DNA of 64,000 nucleotides from Neodiprion pinetum. Taxonomy: Eukaryota; Arthropoda; Insecta; Hymenoptera; Diprionidae. Below, in pieces: positions 55,487-64,000 of this stretch (positions are counted from its first letter, which is position 1; each line of letters opens with the position of its first letter). The translations under genes were made by a program, and so were the position numbers. The DNA is taken from assembly GCF_021155775.2 (NCBI RefSeq), contig NC_060235.2, forward strand, positions 36,806,607 to 36,870,606. The letters run 5' to 3'. A model generated the notes under the pieces. The model was given only the letters and a program-made list of their open reading frames with translations, was not told the DNA's origin and did no database searches.

Positions 55487-58400
55487 CTGAAACGGAATTA
55501 CATTGTTTTCAGTTAATTTTCACAGTTTGACGAAATTTCAGAGATTATTGCTAGAAAGAGATTTGTGACGTTCGGCTTGAAAGTGGAAAACTTGCGTTTG
55601 GTTACAAGCGCATTGATTTGTTCGTTTTACCACGAACCTCGAGATTAATTTTTATTTCGTAACTAGAATTATATTTTCTTGGTTACATCGTAATATACTC
55701 ACAATCAGGGCCACGACAGCATCGTCCATGCTACCCATTTGAATCAGAGCCATTTTTCTGTCCTTTGGGAAGAATTTGAAAGCCTTTACTGTAAAACCAT
55801 TCTTGGTGAAGGCATCTTTGATCTCTTCTTCGGACACTGTTGCTCTGAAAACAAAAACAAAATTATAAATCTGAAACGATTCTGAATAAGCCCGAAGAAT
55901 TATATTCGTCGCTTTACACATGACCAAATTCTTTTTAAAAATGACATGACTAAGGTAAGACTCAAGGTATAGAAAGGGAAATTGACTTACGGAATGTTTG
56001 ATAAATGCAAAGTAGAGCTGGGTGGGTAAATGTTTTGGTAATTTTTTGAACCGGGTTTTTTGAACCGGTGCAAAGGGCTGTTGGTGTAGTCTTTAGTGAG
56101 TCCAGCGTCGGGTTGACCCTCTTTAGGTAGCTGCACTGCCTGATGCTTACTGAGCATCACCCTGATTTGTTTGCCAAATACTCTGAGCTTATCCATATGC
56201 GTCATTGCTGAAAGTCACGTAATTTCGACATCGTAGAAAAAGTTTCGAATCAAAAGATCTAAACTGTTTATTTCGTGTCACATGAAAAATAACAATATGT
56301 TAATACGTTACTAATTCTCACCTAAATGAGCTTGATGCGGCTCAGCAAGCTGAATGAGTGCGGAATCTTTCTTGTTGTAAAGGATTTTCACACGTTGTAC
56401 ATCACCATACACGCCTATGCCATAATTGGAAAACAAACAAGAAAACATCAAAATACATTATGACACGTACTGCAGGTTCGAAATTTTTTTTTATATATTT
56501 TCTAATTTGATCTATGCTACTGACTGTCATCGTTCTTTCGTTCCTCTTTTTTTTATCTCTTCAAATTGAGATCTCAGTATCCATATATATGTATATATGT
56601 ACTCTCGTTAAAATCCAAGTACATGCACGCAATGTTGAACAATGAGTAAGTGTGAGTTCGACAGTCAAATTTTGTTCTTTAAAAATAAGCAAAGGGAAAA
56701 AAAAAGTGAAAAAAATTATCTTTAAGGATGCTAAGTGAGCAATGACAAGAATACTCATTTTTTCAGGACAAAGAAGAACAGGCACGAACATTCCGATAAA
56801 CGGTTATAATATGTGCGTAAAATTTGAGTGTAGAATGCAATGATACAATATAAGGTATATATATATATTATCGATGGACAAGGTGATCGATCATCATGCA
56901 CTGTGCAATCGAATCCGATATTCGAACGCTTAATCATTGTCATTCGTAGTATAGTTAAAGATTCATCATTCCTGTATGAAAATACGAAATAAGCAAAGCT
57001 TATATATTATATAAGGTGTTTTGTTGAATTAATAATAAAATATTAATATGATAAAATTCAGAAGAGATGCTTGAAGAATATAGTAGAACGTGACGAGTGG
57101 TGGAGAGCAGTAATAAATAAAATGAATAAGTGAAAATTTTGAAAAATCAGGATTAAAATAGTTGAAATCAAAGCTAACCATACGTGAGAATTTACGTTTC
57201 AATTTCAATCAATGATCAATAAATAAACTTGTGTTTAAGCATCAACGCTTAATACGACGAAAATGAAACAAACAAACAAACAAACAAGAATTTAATCTCG
57301 TCTTTGTTACATCATTATTCACCAAAATGCAATTTCTCAAAACCAAGGTAATGAGAGAAAAAAAAAAAATGAGTTACTCAAGGAAAACTATAGAAGTGGC
57401 ACTCGAAATTTTGCCGAAACAAAAAACTAAAAACAAAAACTAAAAAACACCGGGAAAACCAGAAAGAAGACTGGGGAACAAGACAACGGTTGAGTAACCA
57501 ACGATAATATTTGCATGATGAGCGTAGTATAAATATATAGGTATAATAATTAATAATGTAATATAATTAATAATATAAATGTAGAGACGTACCGAACAGG
57601 GTAAAGAGAGCGTCAGGCGTGACCATCTACACAGAGAACAGACAGAGTCCACAGTCAGTAAGTTATAGTCAGTGAGTATATAGAATTTATGATATAGTGT
57701 GGGCGAACGATTCCCGTTAAGCTTTCCTCTCTCGCAATTTATAAAGTGTACTTTCATTAGCTAATGACTCAAGTTTAGAAACAACTTTTTTATTTCTTTC
57801 ATCATCTCTTTAAACGCGAGTTTGAAAAATTTATTAAGTCAACTGCGGGATATCATCGTGACGAATAGATTAGCAGAGACAAATGATAGAGTTGGAAAAT
57901 GAAATAGAAAATGAAAAATGAAAATTCTAAGGGATATTAATTATGCGCTTTGTATAATATATATGTACATAGTATACATACATACATACATATATATATA
58001 TATAATATGTTATTAGCTGCCTACAGAGAAAGAGAGAGAGAGAGAGAGATGGAGAGAGAGAGAGAGGAAGATGATAGTGAGAATCGGAGGGAAAGAGGGG
58101 GAGAGAGAGAGAGTGAGAGAGAGGGGGAGAAAAAGAAAGAGAGAGAACGAGAGAGGGCGAAAGATTCATGGGCGAAATCGGGAATCGTGCGCAACACAAT
58201 GATAGTATAAGTACACACAGTTATAGGTACAGTAGTGACAAGTTACAGCAGCTGCGAAGTGTGGCATTGACACACAAAATCGAAACACTTTTTATAATAT
58301 GTATTTACAATGATGAAAAAGAATAGAAGAGAATGGTAAAAAAAAAAAAAAAATAACGAAAAACAAGAAGGAAACACCACAGAACGTTTTCCGCGAGTCA

Positions 58401-60798
58401 TTTTTGATTTAGCATTTTTTTTCACTATTTGGCAAATGAATAAATGATGCATGGTGGAATTTCCTCCTTTCTTTTGCCTTTCATCATTTTTTCACCTTTA
58501 ATTTCAATTTGTTGACAAAGCGCTTGGATCGTTATTTTAATGTCATATCAATTATATGTTACGATTGCAGGGCTCAAGTTTGGTACCATAATCGCAAAAA
58601 TATTCATTCTGCAAAATCCAGATTCACTGAATCAACATTTTCGAACCAACACGGACTTTTGCTGATCCTTTTTGCTTCGCATAAGTATACAGACATCGCA
58701 TGTATCAAGTCTGCGAAATGGGTTGAAAATAGTCCGAAATTATCTATGTTTAATGTTTACGCCTTGAGGGGATAGCAGATATATTTTAACAAGATTTTGT
58801 TATCGTAGCTTGACGCAGAGCAAAGATATATTGTGATCGAATGACGATAGACTCCAGAATAATGATTGTTGCTGATGTACGCTAGTGGAATACGTGACTG
58901 AAAATGTACCGACGGCAAAAGATAGAAGGAAAAACATAGTTATACAGAAACAATAAAAGTTAGAAAATAAGGAGAATAGAGAACGGCGTTCAACACAAAC
59001 TCACGCGCACACCAGAATAATAATAACCGTACGAATAAGTAATGAAAATCAATTAATTACCATGAGGCTAGACAATTACGTCACGACTTCTATGGGATTT
59101 GGTTTTCAATTCCTATTATGACGATGACGAACATTGGCTTATTCGCAATCGGGATAATCAAATTGAACACATATTTTTGTACCGAGTTATATAACAGACC
59201 TAGAAGAATTCGGAGTAACCGGCGCAAATCGAACAACCTGTTGATCACTAGTCCGCGCTGAAGTCTCTCGCATATTCTAAAATACTCTAGAAGTTTAAAA
59301 TCCGTTTCCCCAACAACTCGTAAACACTTTAATTTTATTTAAATTTTTTGCACGAATTTCATTTTCTTCTTGAAAAGGTTTGACGGAATAAGAGTGGGAA
59401 AATCGTATACAGACTTCCACAACGATCTCTGCAATTTTACGCAAGATATTTATGCACTTTTGTAAGTTATCGTCAAAATTCAGAGAAGTTGATAAAAATT
59501 TGTCTAAGCCCTGCAAAGTAAGATCGAAACAGGGAACCGGAAATTGGAATAATTTTGATCACGGTAATTTTTCTCCAATTTTTATGGGATCAATCGTCGC
59601 GCATTCACAGGGTTCAATAATGCACGGGGTATGAAAAGTACGTACGTACGGTTATATAGGTATGACGGAGGGATGAAAACACGGAAACTTACCTCCTCGT
59701 TGAGGTTGCTGACGAGAAGAACCGACGATGGCTGAGGGCTGCCGGGAACTCGAACGCCAAGCCCTCCGGCGCCGAGGGTGAAACCACCGAGTCCTGCGAG
59801 GCCGCCGGCCGCCGCGACGCCGTTGTAAGGACCCGTAAGAGGCGACGCCAAGCCGTGCATGGCGGCGAACGGGGAGGCGAGGACGCTCGGGGCTCCTGCA
59901 AACACATCTGCTTCGTAAAAAAGCAACACTTGCGATTATTTGCGAGGTTTTGGTTCGGCAAAAGCCTCTTCGAAGTTTCCCGAATCACCACGGCGATCGG
60001 CAGGAAGGAACAATGCGGGTGATTTTGGATTTGGATGTGAGAAAATCGTCCCAAAAGGTAACGGAAAATTTATACTTTCGACGGAGCACCGAAACAAACA
60101 GTCCAGAGTATGGCCAGGTGAGACAATATGGCGTCGCATATAGGGTTAAGAGTCGGTCATTATTCCGGTGAATTACGTTGATATTAACGCTCAGAATACT
60201 TCGTGCAGGCTACGGGACGTTAATCTTGTCGAGCAGAGTCGTTGAATGTAAAAATTTATGGCAAAAAATGACTTTTAAAATCAAATACGAGCAATGGTTT
60301 TAGTGCATGCCATGCGGCGCCACGGGATATTCCGTTTTTAATATCAGGATGAAAAAACTGTATCTCACCCGGCTATCTTGCTAAGGATATTTCGTGCAAG
60401 CTGCTGGACGTTAATTTCGCCAAACAGAGTCGATGAAAGTGAAAATTCGGGGCAAAGAAAGACGTTTAAAATAAAATACGAGCAACGTTTGTAGTTCATT
60501 TTCCTCCGGTATGGTTCGCCACACGATACTCCGTCTTCCACATGATGAAGAACTATATCTCACCTGGCAATCTTGCGCGTGGCTGCGTCCCCGCGGCTCC
60601 GAGAAGAAGCTGTGGCAAAAGTTCACCCCCGAGGGCAAGGGAAGCGGCATCGAGGTTGGCGTCACCAGTCGGTAAAGTAGGGTTGGTGTAGTCCCTGGAT
60701 TTATCGTTATTGTACTTGACGTTGAGACTCTGCATTTTGCTGTAATCGATCCTCAGGGTGCAGCATGAGTTGTAGATGTTCTGGCCATCGAGTGACTG

Positions 60799-60829
<31 letters not shown>

Positions 60830-63239
60830 AAATCAGAGGTCGGTTGACATTTTTCCGGGAGGTTTGAAAAGCCGGCGATAATAAGTTCACGTGGGTGGCG
60901 GCAGTCCGCTGGTTGTTTGGATTTCATTATTAAAACAAACCCCAGGGTTCGTGCAACCTTCGTATTTTCCACCTTACACTTTAAACGTAAAATTCACCAA
61001 AGTCCGAAGTAACGTACGGGTTTGTTTGACTTGCGTTTCGCCCCGTGCGTGCTCTCCGCATTTTATCACGGAAAATTTTGATTACACTACGCGGAACCGG
61101 CCCGACTTCCATGCAACCCTATTTACCGCTTAAATGAATTACGGATTCTGTTATTATACCTTATACCTCGAGGGAACTCCCAAGGGAAGAAAGTGGAGCT
61201 GCGAATTGTTACGTCACCTCGCCAAGTATATCAGGCATGAAACGGTCACTGCCTTCTTCGTTATACGATAATTCGCATGAGCGAATTCCTGCTTATGCGC
61301 GTATTTTTCCGTTCTCAACATTCTACGCGAATATTCAAGCGGATCGACCAACGAGAGAGTCTTTGGTATAATATTTTCGTGCCGGTACGGGGTAAAAGTT
61401 AAGAAACCTCGAGTATTAATAACGATGTACGAGAGGGTAACGTATACAGGCTGGCGAGGTGTGGTAATAGATACGCGTAATTCGTCACCGGTTGAAGACT
61501 AGCGACGGTAATAAGCACGCGATAAAATTAATTACAGAAATTGCACAGTTTCACAAATTTCGAGCGATATAGCCTAATTACGCTAATTAGAGACGTGAGT
61601 AATCAATTAATTTGTACGCACGTGTATACGCGTACTATATTATGCAGGTATCAGCATGCACATCCGCCTTCATCCTGCGCACGCGTATGGATTTTGAATC
61701 TGCAGGTGCAGATGCGTAACTTTTATAATCCGGATATTAGCCACGAAACCAATGTAAAAAGAAAAAAAAAAATTCTTGATAATATTTAAAATTATAGGGT
61801 TAAGGATTGGTGCTTTGCATGAAAAAATTTTATATGATTCATTCTTTTTCGTTTCTCTGCATCGTGCACATGTAAAAATACTTCGCAAATTATAATATAT
61901 TTATATGCATAAAGAAAAATTCTTTCATCCTATCCCCCACAGTCATCAAAAACGTGGAGTCGTAGTCCACACCGTTCGTTCGCTCGGCTCGCCTCGGAAG
62001 CCACGGGCGATTTGAACGTTATTATTCAGTTACCGCAGAGTCGGTGGTACAGGGAAAAGTCGGAGGGGGCGGTAAGAAAAAGTTGTAACGAATTTAACAA
62101 TATACGTATAATAAATCCATGTACCCAAAATAACTGGGGGAAATTTTTTTGCAACGCGGGTTGTTCCAAACCCGGGTAACACAATGGGGCACAAAAACGG
62201 GTGGTTGAAAGAACAAGCCCTGCAAGTAAAGGAATTACGCCTCTCATCTCCCGCCGCAATTTCTCTGTTCTTCGGTTCTTTGTCTCGGGGAATTCTTTTC
62301 GCGTTATTAACTCATCGGCTTCGGACGAGTCGGCTCGCGATTGGAGCAAAGTTACGTGCGCGATTTTAACCCGCAAGCTTAAATCTCCGAGGCTCGTTTG
62401 TACACCGGATGTGTATAACGTACACACGCCTCTCTATCTGCAGTAAATATTTTTGCGGTAAGTTTCGCGCAAAATAACAATGCGCTCCATCTCGACAATG
62501 CGCGTGTACCCAGTTTTAGTCCCCCCATCGAAACCCGAAACGTGTTGTACATGTACAAACTTTCATGCAACCGACAAAACTTTGTTCGACTGTTCTATAA
62601 TTTCGCTGCTATGTTTCGTGCCTCGCTTGCCTTGCGTTTGTTGATTTGTTTTTGACTTCCGGTCTCCCGGATAATGGGTATAATAATGGTTAATAACGAT
62701 AAGCTACATGCATGTGTGTTATATTGTATTAAACACAACGACGAAATCGGCCCTCCGGAAACGATATGTGCCGCGATATTCAATCTGGGTTGAAACGGAC
62801 TTTTGTCTACTTTCCGCAGCAGGTACGCTTAATAGAGGGCGCCTTGAATTGAAGAGGAACTTTGCTGAAGCCGGCGAGAATTTGCTAGGTTTTTTTTTTT
62901 TGTATTTCTTAGTTCACGGGAGAACAGAATTAGTAAAAAAAAAAAAAATGTATTCCTTAACCAGCTACACGGAGAGATTTTTTCAAATTCGCATAAATTT
63001 GCTTACGCTTCGATTAAAAATGTATGTAGTTTCCAATTACCCTTTATAACTATAGACTTTTCAAAAGAAATTTCTTCGTATAAGCAAGAACATACAGGTT
63101 TCATGTTTAAATACATATATTCGTTGATATCGATTTGGGTATGCGCAATTTAAAAAAATTTTTTTTATTTATTTACTTACAAATTTAGCCGTCTGCGCTG
63201 CCACCATGTCCGGATACTGTATGAGCGCCTGGAAGGAGC
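55418..63239 (-). CDS. heph: Polypyrimidine tract-binding protein (hephaestus/PTBP1), 3' half
   Basis: Eight coding exons joined 63239-63181, 60795-60564, 59895-59693, 57626-57593, 56414-56322, 56207-55991, 55844-55703, 55486-55418; 1,049 nt with consistent phases and GT-AG sites, and the 5' part lies beyond the window. PTBP is a nuclear hnRNP that binds CU-rich RNA and represses exons. Seen: end of RRM2 (SLDGQNIYN, LNVKYNNDKSRDYT), a Gly/Ala-rich linker, RRM3 (SVLLVSNLNEE, MVTPDALFTLFG, VYGDVQRVKILYNKKD, IRVMLSKHQ), LTKDYTNSPLHRFKKPGSKN, and RRM4 (STLHLSNIP, KAFKFFPKDRKMALIQMGS, HLRVSFSKSNI then stop). These match vertebrate PTBP1 closely and in order. The 34-nt RRM3 exon and nearby CU tract suggest conserved autoregulation. 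Confidence 0.96.
55703..55844 (-). CDS. heph: heph exon: RRM4 core (142 nt)
   Basis: Encodes ATVSEEEIKDAFTKNGFTV and FKFFPKDRKMALIQMGSMDD, with RNP1 of RRM4. Acceptor TTTTCAG, donor GTGAGT. Confidence 0.95.
55991..56207 (-). CDS. heph: heph exon: end of RRM3, linker, start of RRM4 (217 nt)
   Basis: Encodes THMDKLRVFGKQIRVMLSKH, LPKEGQPDAGLTKDYTNSPL, HRFKKPGSKNYQNIYPPSST and LHLSNIP. It is the most conserved PTBP stretch in the window. Donor GTAAGT at 55990; leaves in phase 2. Confidence 0.95.
56322..56414 (-). CDS. heph: heph exon: RRM3 core (93 nt)
   Basis: Encodes VYGDVQRVKILYNKKDSALI and continues QLAEPHQAHL, including RNP1 of RRM3. Acceptor GGCATAG, donor GTGAGA; phase 1 at both ends. 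Confidence 0.93.
56415..57592 (-). other. heph: heph intron downstream of the 34-nt exon
   Basis: 1,178 nt between the 34-nt exon and the RRM3 core exon. In sense it has T-rich runs near 57370 and repeats of TTTG near 57280, but nothing that looks like a further exon. Confidence 0.6.
57593..57626 (-). CDS. heph: heph 34-nt exon in RRM3 (autoregulatory exon homologue)
   Basis: Acceptor TCTGTGTAG, donor GTACGT. It encodes MVTPDALFTLF plus the first base of Gly, matching VTPQSLFILFG of PTBP1. Length and position equal vertebrate PTBP1 exon 11 and PTBP2 exon 10, whose skipping triggers nonsense-mediated decay. Joining the neighbours directly gives a TGA as the ninth codon of the next exon. Confidence 0.92.
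57627..59692 (-). other. heph: heph intron upstream of the 34-nt exon
   Basis: 2,066 nt. It contains the CU-rich tract at 58025-58162 and, next to the exon, the pyrimidine-rich CTCTGTCTGTTCTCTGTGTAG context. Open frames within it, such as the plus-strand frame at 58509-58775, lack recognisable content. Confidence 0.6.
58025..58162 (-). promoter_or_regulatory. CU-rich tract (candidate PTB autoregulatory element)
   Basis: On the plus strand this is a GA-rich stretch of about 138 bp. In the heph transcript it reads as repeated CUCUCU/UCUCUC with few interruptions. It ends about 400 nt upstream of the 34-nt exon. PTB's known preference is for UCUU and CUCUCU, so the gene's own product could bind here. 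Function is inferred. Confidence 0.55.
59693..59895 (-). CDS. heph: heph exon: Gly/Ala-rich linker and first strand of RRM3 (203 nt)
   Basis: Acceptor TTTGCAG, donor GTAAGT; GC-rich. It encodes ASPFAAMHGLASPLTGPYNG, a Gly-rich stretch, and ends with RNP2 of RRM3 (SVLLVSNLNEE). It ends in phase 0. Confidence 0.93.
60194..60574 (-). repeat. Tandem duplication spanning a heph exon-intron junction
   Basis: Two diverged copies of about 190 bp (60194-60379 and 60386-60574) are offset by 191-195 bp. The right copy includes the real donor (GATTGCCAG then GTGAGATATAG), and the left copy keeps a donor-like GATAGCCGG then GTGAGATACAG with exon end at 60369. Use of the second donor would add 195 nt and meet a TAG at once. 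Confidence 0.75.
60564..60795 (-). CDS. heph: heph exon: end of RRM2 and start of linker (232 nt)
   Basis: Begins SLDGQNIYNSCCTLRIDYSK and continues LNVKYNNDKSRDYTNP, then GGELLPQLLLGAAG. The acceptor CAG follows 30 consecutive T in sense. Donor GTGAGA at 60563. Read-through past the donor meets TAG after four codons. Confidence 0.94.
60796..63180 (-). other. heph: heph intron between RRM2 exons
   Basis: 2,385 nt. In sense it ends with a 30-nt T tract before CAG at the exon starting at 60795. No additional exon is recognised. Confidence 0.6.
63181..63239 (-). CDS. heph: heph exon: RRM2 segment (59 nt)
   Basis: Acceptor TTTTTCAG, donor GTAAGT; enters in phase 2 and leaves in phase 0. It encodes SFQALIQYPDMVAAQTAKF, matching the FQALLQYADPVSAQHAKL segment of PTBP1 RRM2. 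Confidence 0.93.
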
Positions 63240-64000
63240 CTGAAAAATAAATTTCATTTATGAACATGTGTAACATTATTTTCACATAAAGGAGCGTATA
63301 ACGAACTGGATACTAATGTTAGGTCGGAGCTTGAAGTCCACTGTTCCACATTCATTCGTACACGTTAAATGTATAAATATCAAGGTAACAATGTGGCATT
63401 GTACTAGTCCCAGCGTAACAGCCTGAAGCATGCAACCTAGCCACTGTTGTTACGGTTGTAGCTCAGCAGAATTATACGAGAATTTACCTTTGTAAATGGG
63501 TCACAGTGGTCTGACGTGTATTATGTGTATATATATAAATAATCGTTGCTCGCAATCGCGGGAGCAGAGGATCATTAGCTATTAAACATAGAAATTGAAA
63601 CTGAGACTGGGAAAAATATTCAAATTCGTATAAAATTGTCTTTACAGATATTAAAAATTGATCAATCGAATTTCGTCAAATTTTAGTTCTTCCTCTTACG
63701 ATTAGTATCAGCCAAAATCCCCCGGGAAGTTTTTTAAATACCTGTCGTAAATCGTTTGAATTTGTGACTCTCGCATAAAGTTACTATGAAATTAAATTGT
63801 GTATGAAATAAATTGAAGGGTGGGTTTTGAATTCGCCCCTCGTGCTAGTTGCGCGAGCAAGAAACACCCCCGCGTGTAACAAAACCGAAACTTAAACCAC
63901 GGTCGCTGTTGGACTCTGGTCATTTCCTACAACTGTATGATTTCACCGCAGGCGAACGAGGAACTTATCGTCCATTATTATCGCGATGCCCGATCTCATT
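63240..64000 (-). other. heph: heph intron, running off the window
   Basis: 761 nt upstream of the first visible heph exon; the earlier exons (N-terminus, RRM1, start of RRM2) are outside. I see no exon within this stretch. Confidence 0.55.

Noticed and set aside
58509..58775. 88-codon plus-strand frame inside a heph intron
   Set aside because: No domain, no splice or promoter context, and composition like the surrounding intron.

Overview
This is eukaryotic, almost certainly insect, nuclear DNA. It holds a long tandem satellite, an LTR retrotransposon, a cluster of cuticle-protein genes and the 3' half of hephaestus (heph), the insect PTBP1 orthologue. Coding exons are GC- and CpG-rich, whereas intergenic DNA is AT-rich and full of microsatellites. 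A hymenopteran (for example a sawfly or wasp) would fit, but that is an inference and I cannot prove the order.

Layout. (1) 1-23848 is a 343-bp satellite of about 28-29 monomers. It is interrupted by a complete 12,169-bp Ty3/gypsy-type LTR retrotransposon on the minus strand (2286-14454; LTRs of 1,851 bp, CTTA target duplication) and by a solo LTR of the same family (17203-19053). Both insertions sit at the same base of the monomer with the same CTTA duplication. Shared monomer variants indicate that the occupied locus was tandemly duplicated as a 14,917-bp unit and that the second copy later collapsed to a solo LTR. Beyond the array edge, 23849 to about 24500 looks like two heavily decayed monomers. 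(2) 24.6-34.8 kb is a cuticle-protein cluster: two small genes with a doubled DTPEV-type motif, transcribed divergently (24699-25442 minus, 27298-28202 plus), a pseudogene copy (29488-30065), and a Rebers-Riddiford (RR, chitin-binding) cuticle protein in four coding exons (32341-34345 plus). All three intact genes share a TATATAAA box and a first coding exon of exactly four codons that starts the signal peptide. (3) 34.8-54.3 kb is about 20 kb of AT-rich DNA with microsatellites and no gene I can support. (4) 55418-63239, minus strand, contains the last eight coding exons of heph: the end of RRM2, the linker, RRM3 and RRM4. The rest of the gene lies beyond the right edge.

Most notable points. 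The retrotransposon Pol carries an insertion of roughly 700 residues between RNase H and integrase. It contains a macro domain (ADP-ribose-binding/hydrolase fold) resembling OARD1/TARG1 with both catalytic residues in place, then an acidic disordered stretch, then a second, degenerate macro-like copy that keeps the same Lys and Asp. Gag and Pol overlap in the -1 frame, and the overlap contains a perfect T TTA AAC slippery heptamer. PBS (tRNA-Leu), PPT, LTRs, TSD and both reading frames are all intact, so the copy looks young and may be competent. In heph, the 34-nt RRM3 exon known in vertebrates as the autoregulatory NMD exon is conserved in size and position. Skipping it creates a stop within nine codons, and a CU-rich tract of about 135 nt lies about 400 nt upstream of it.
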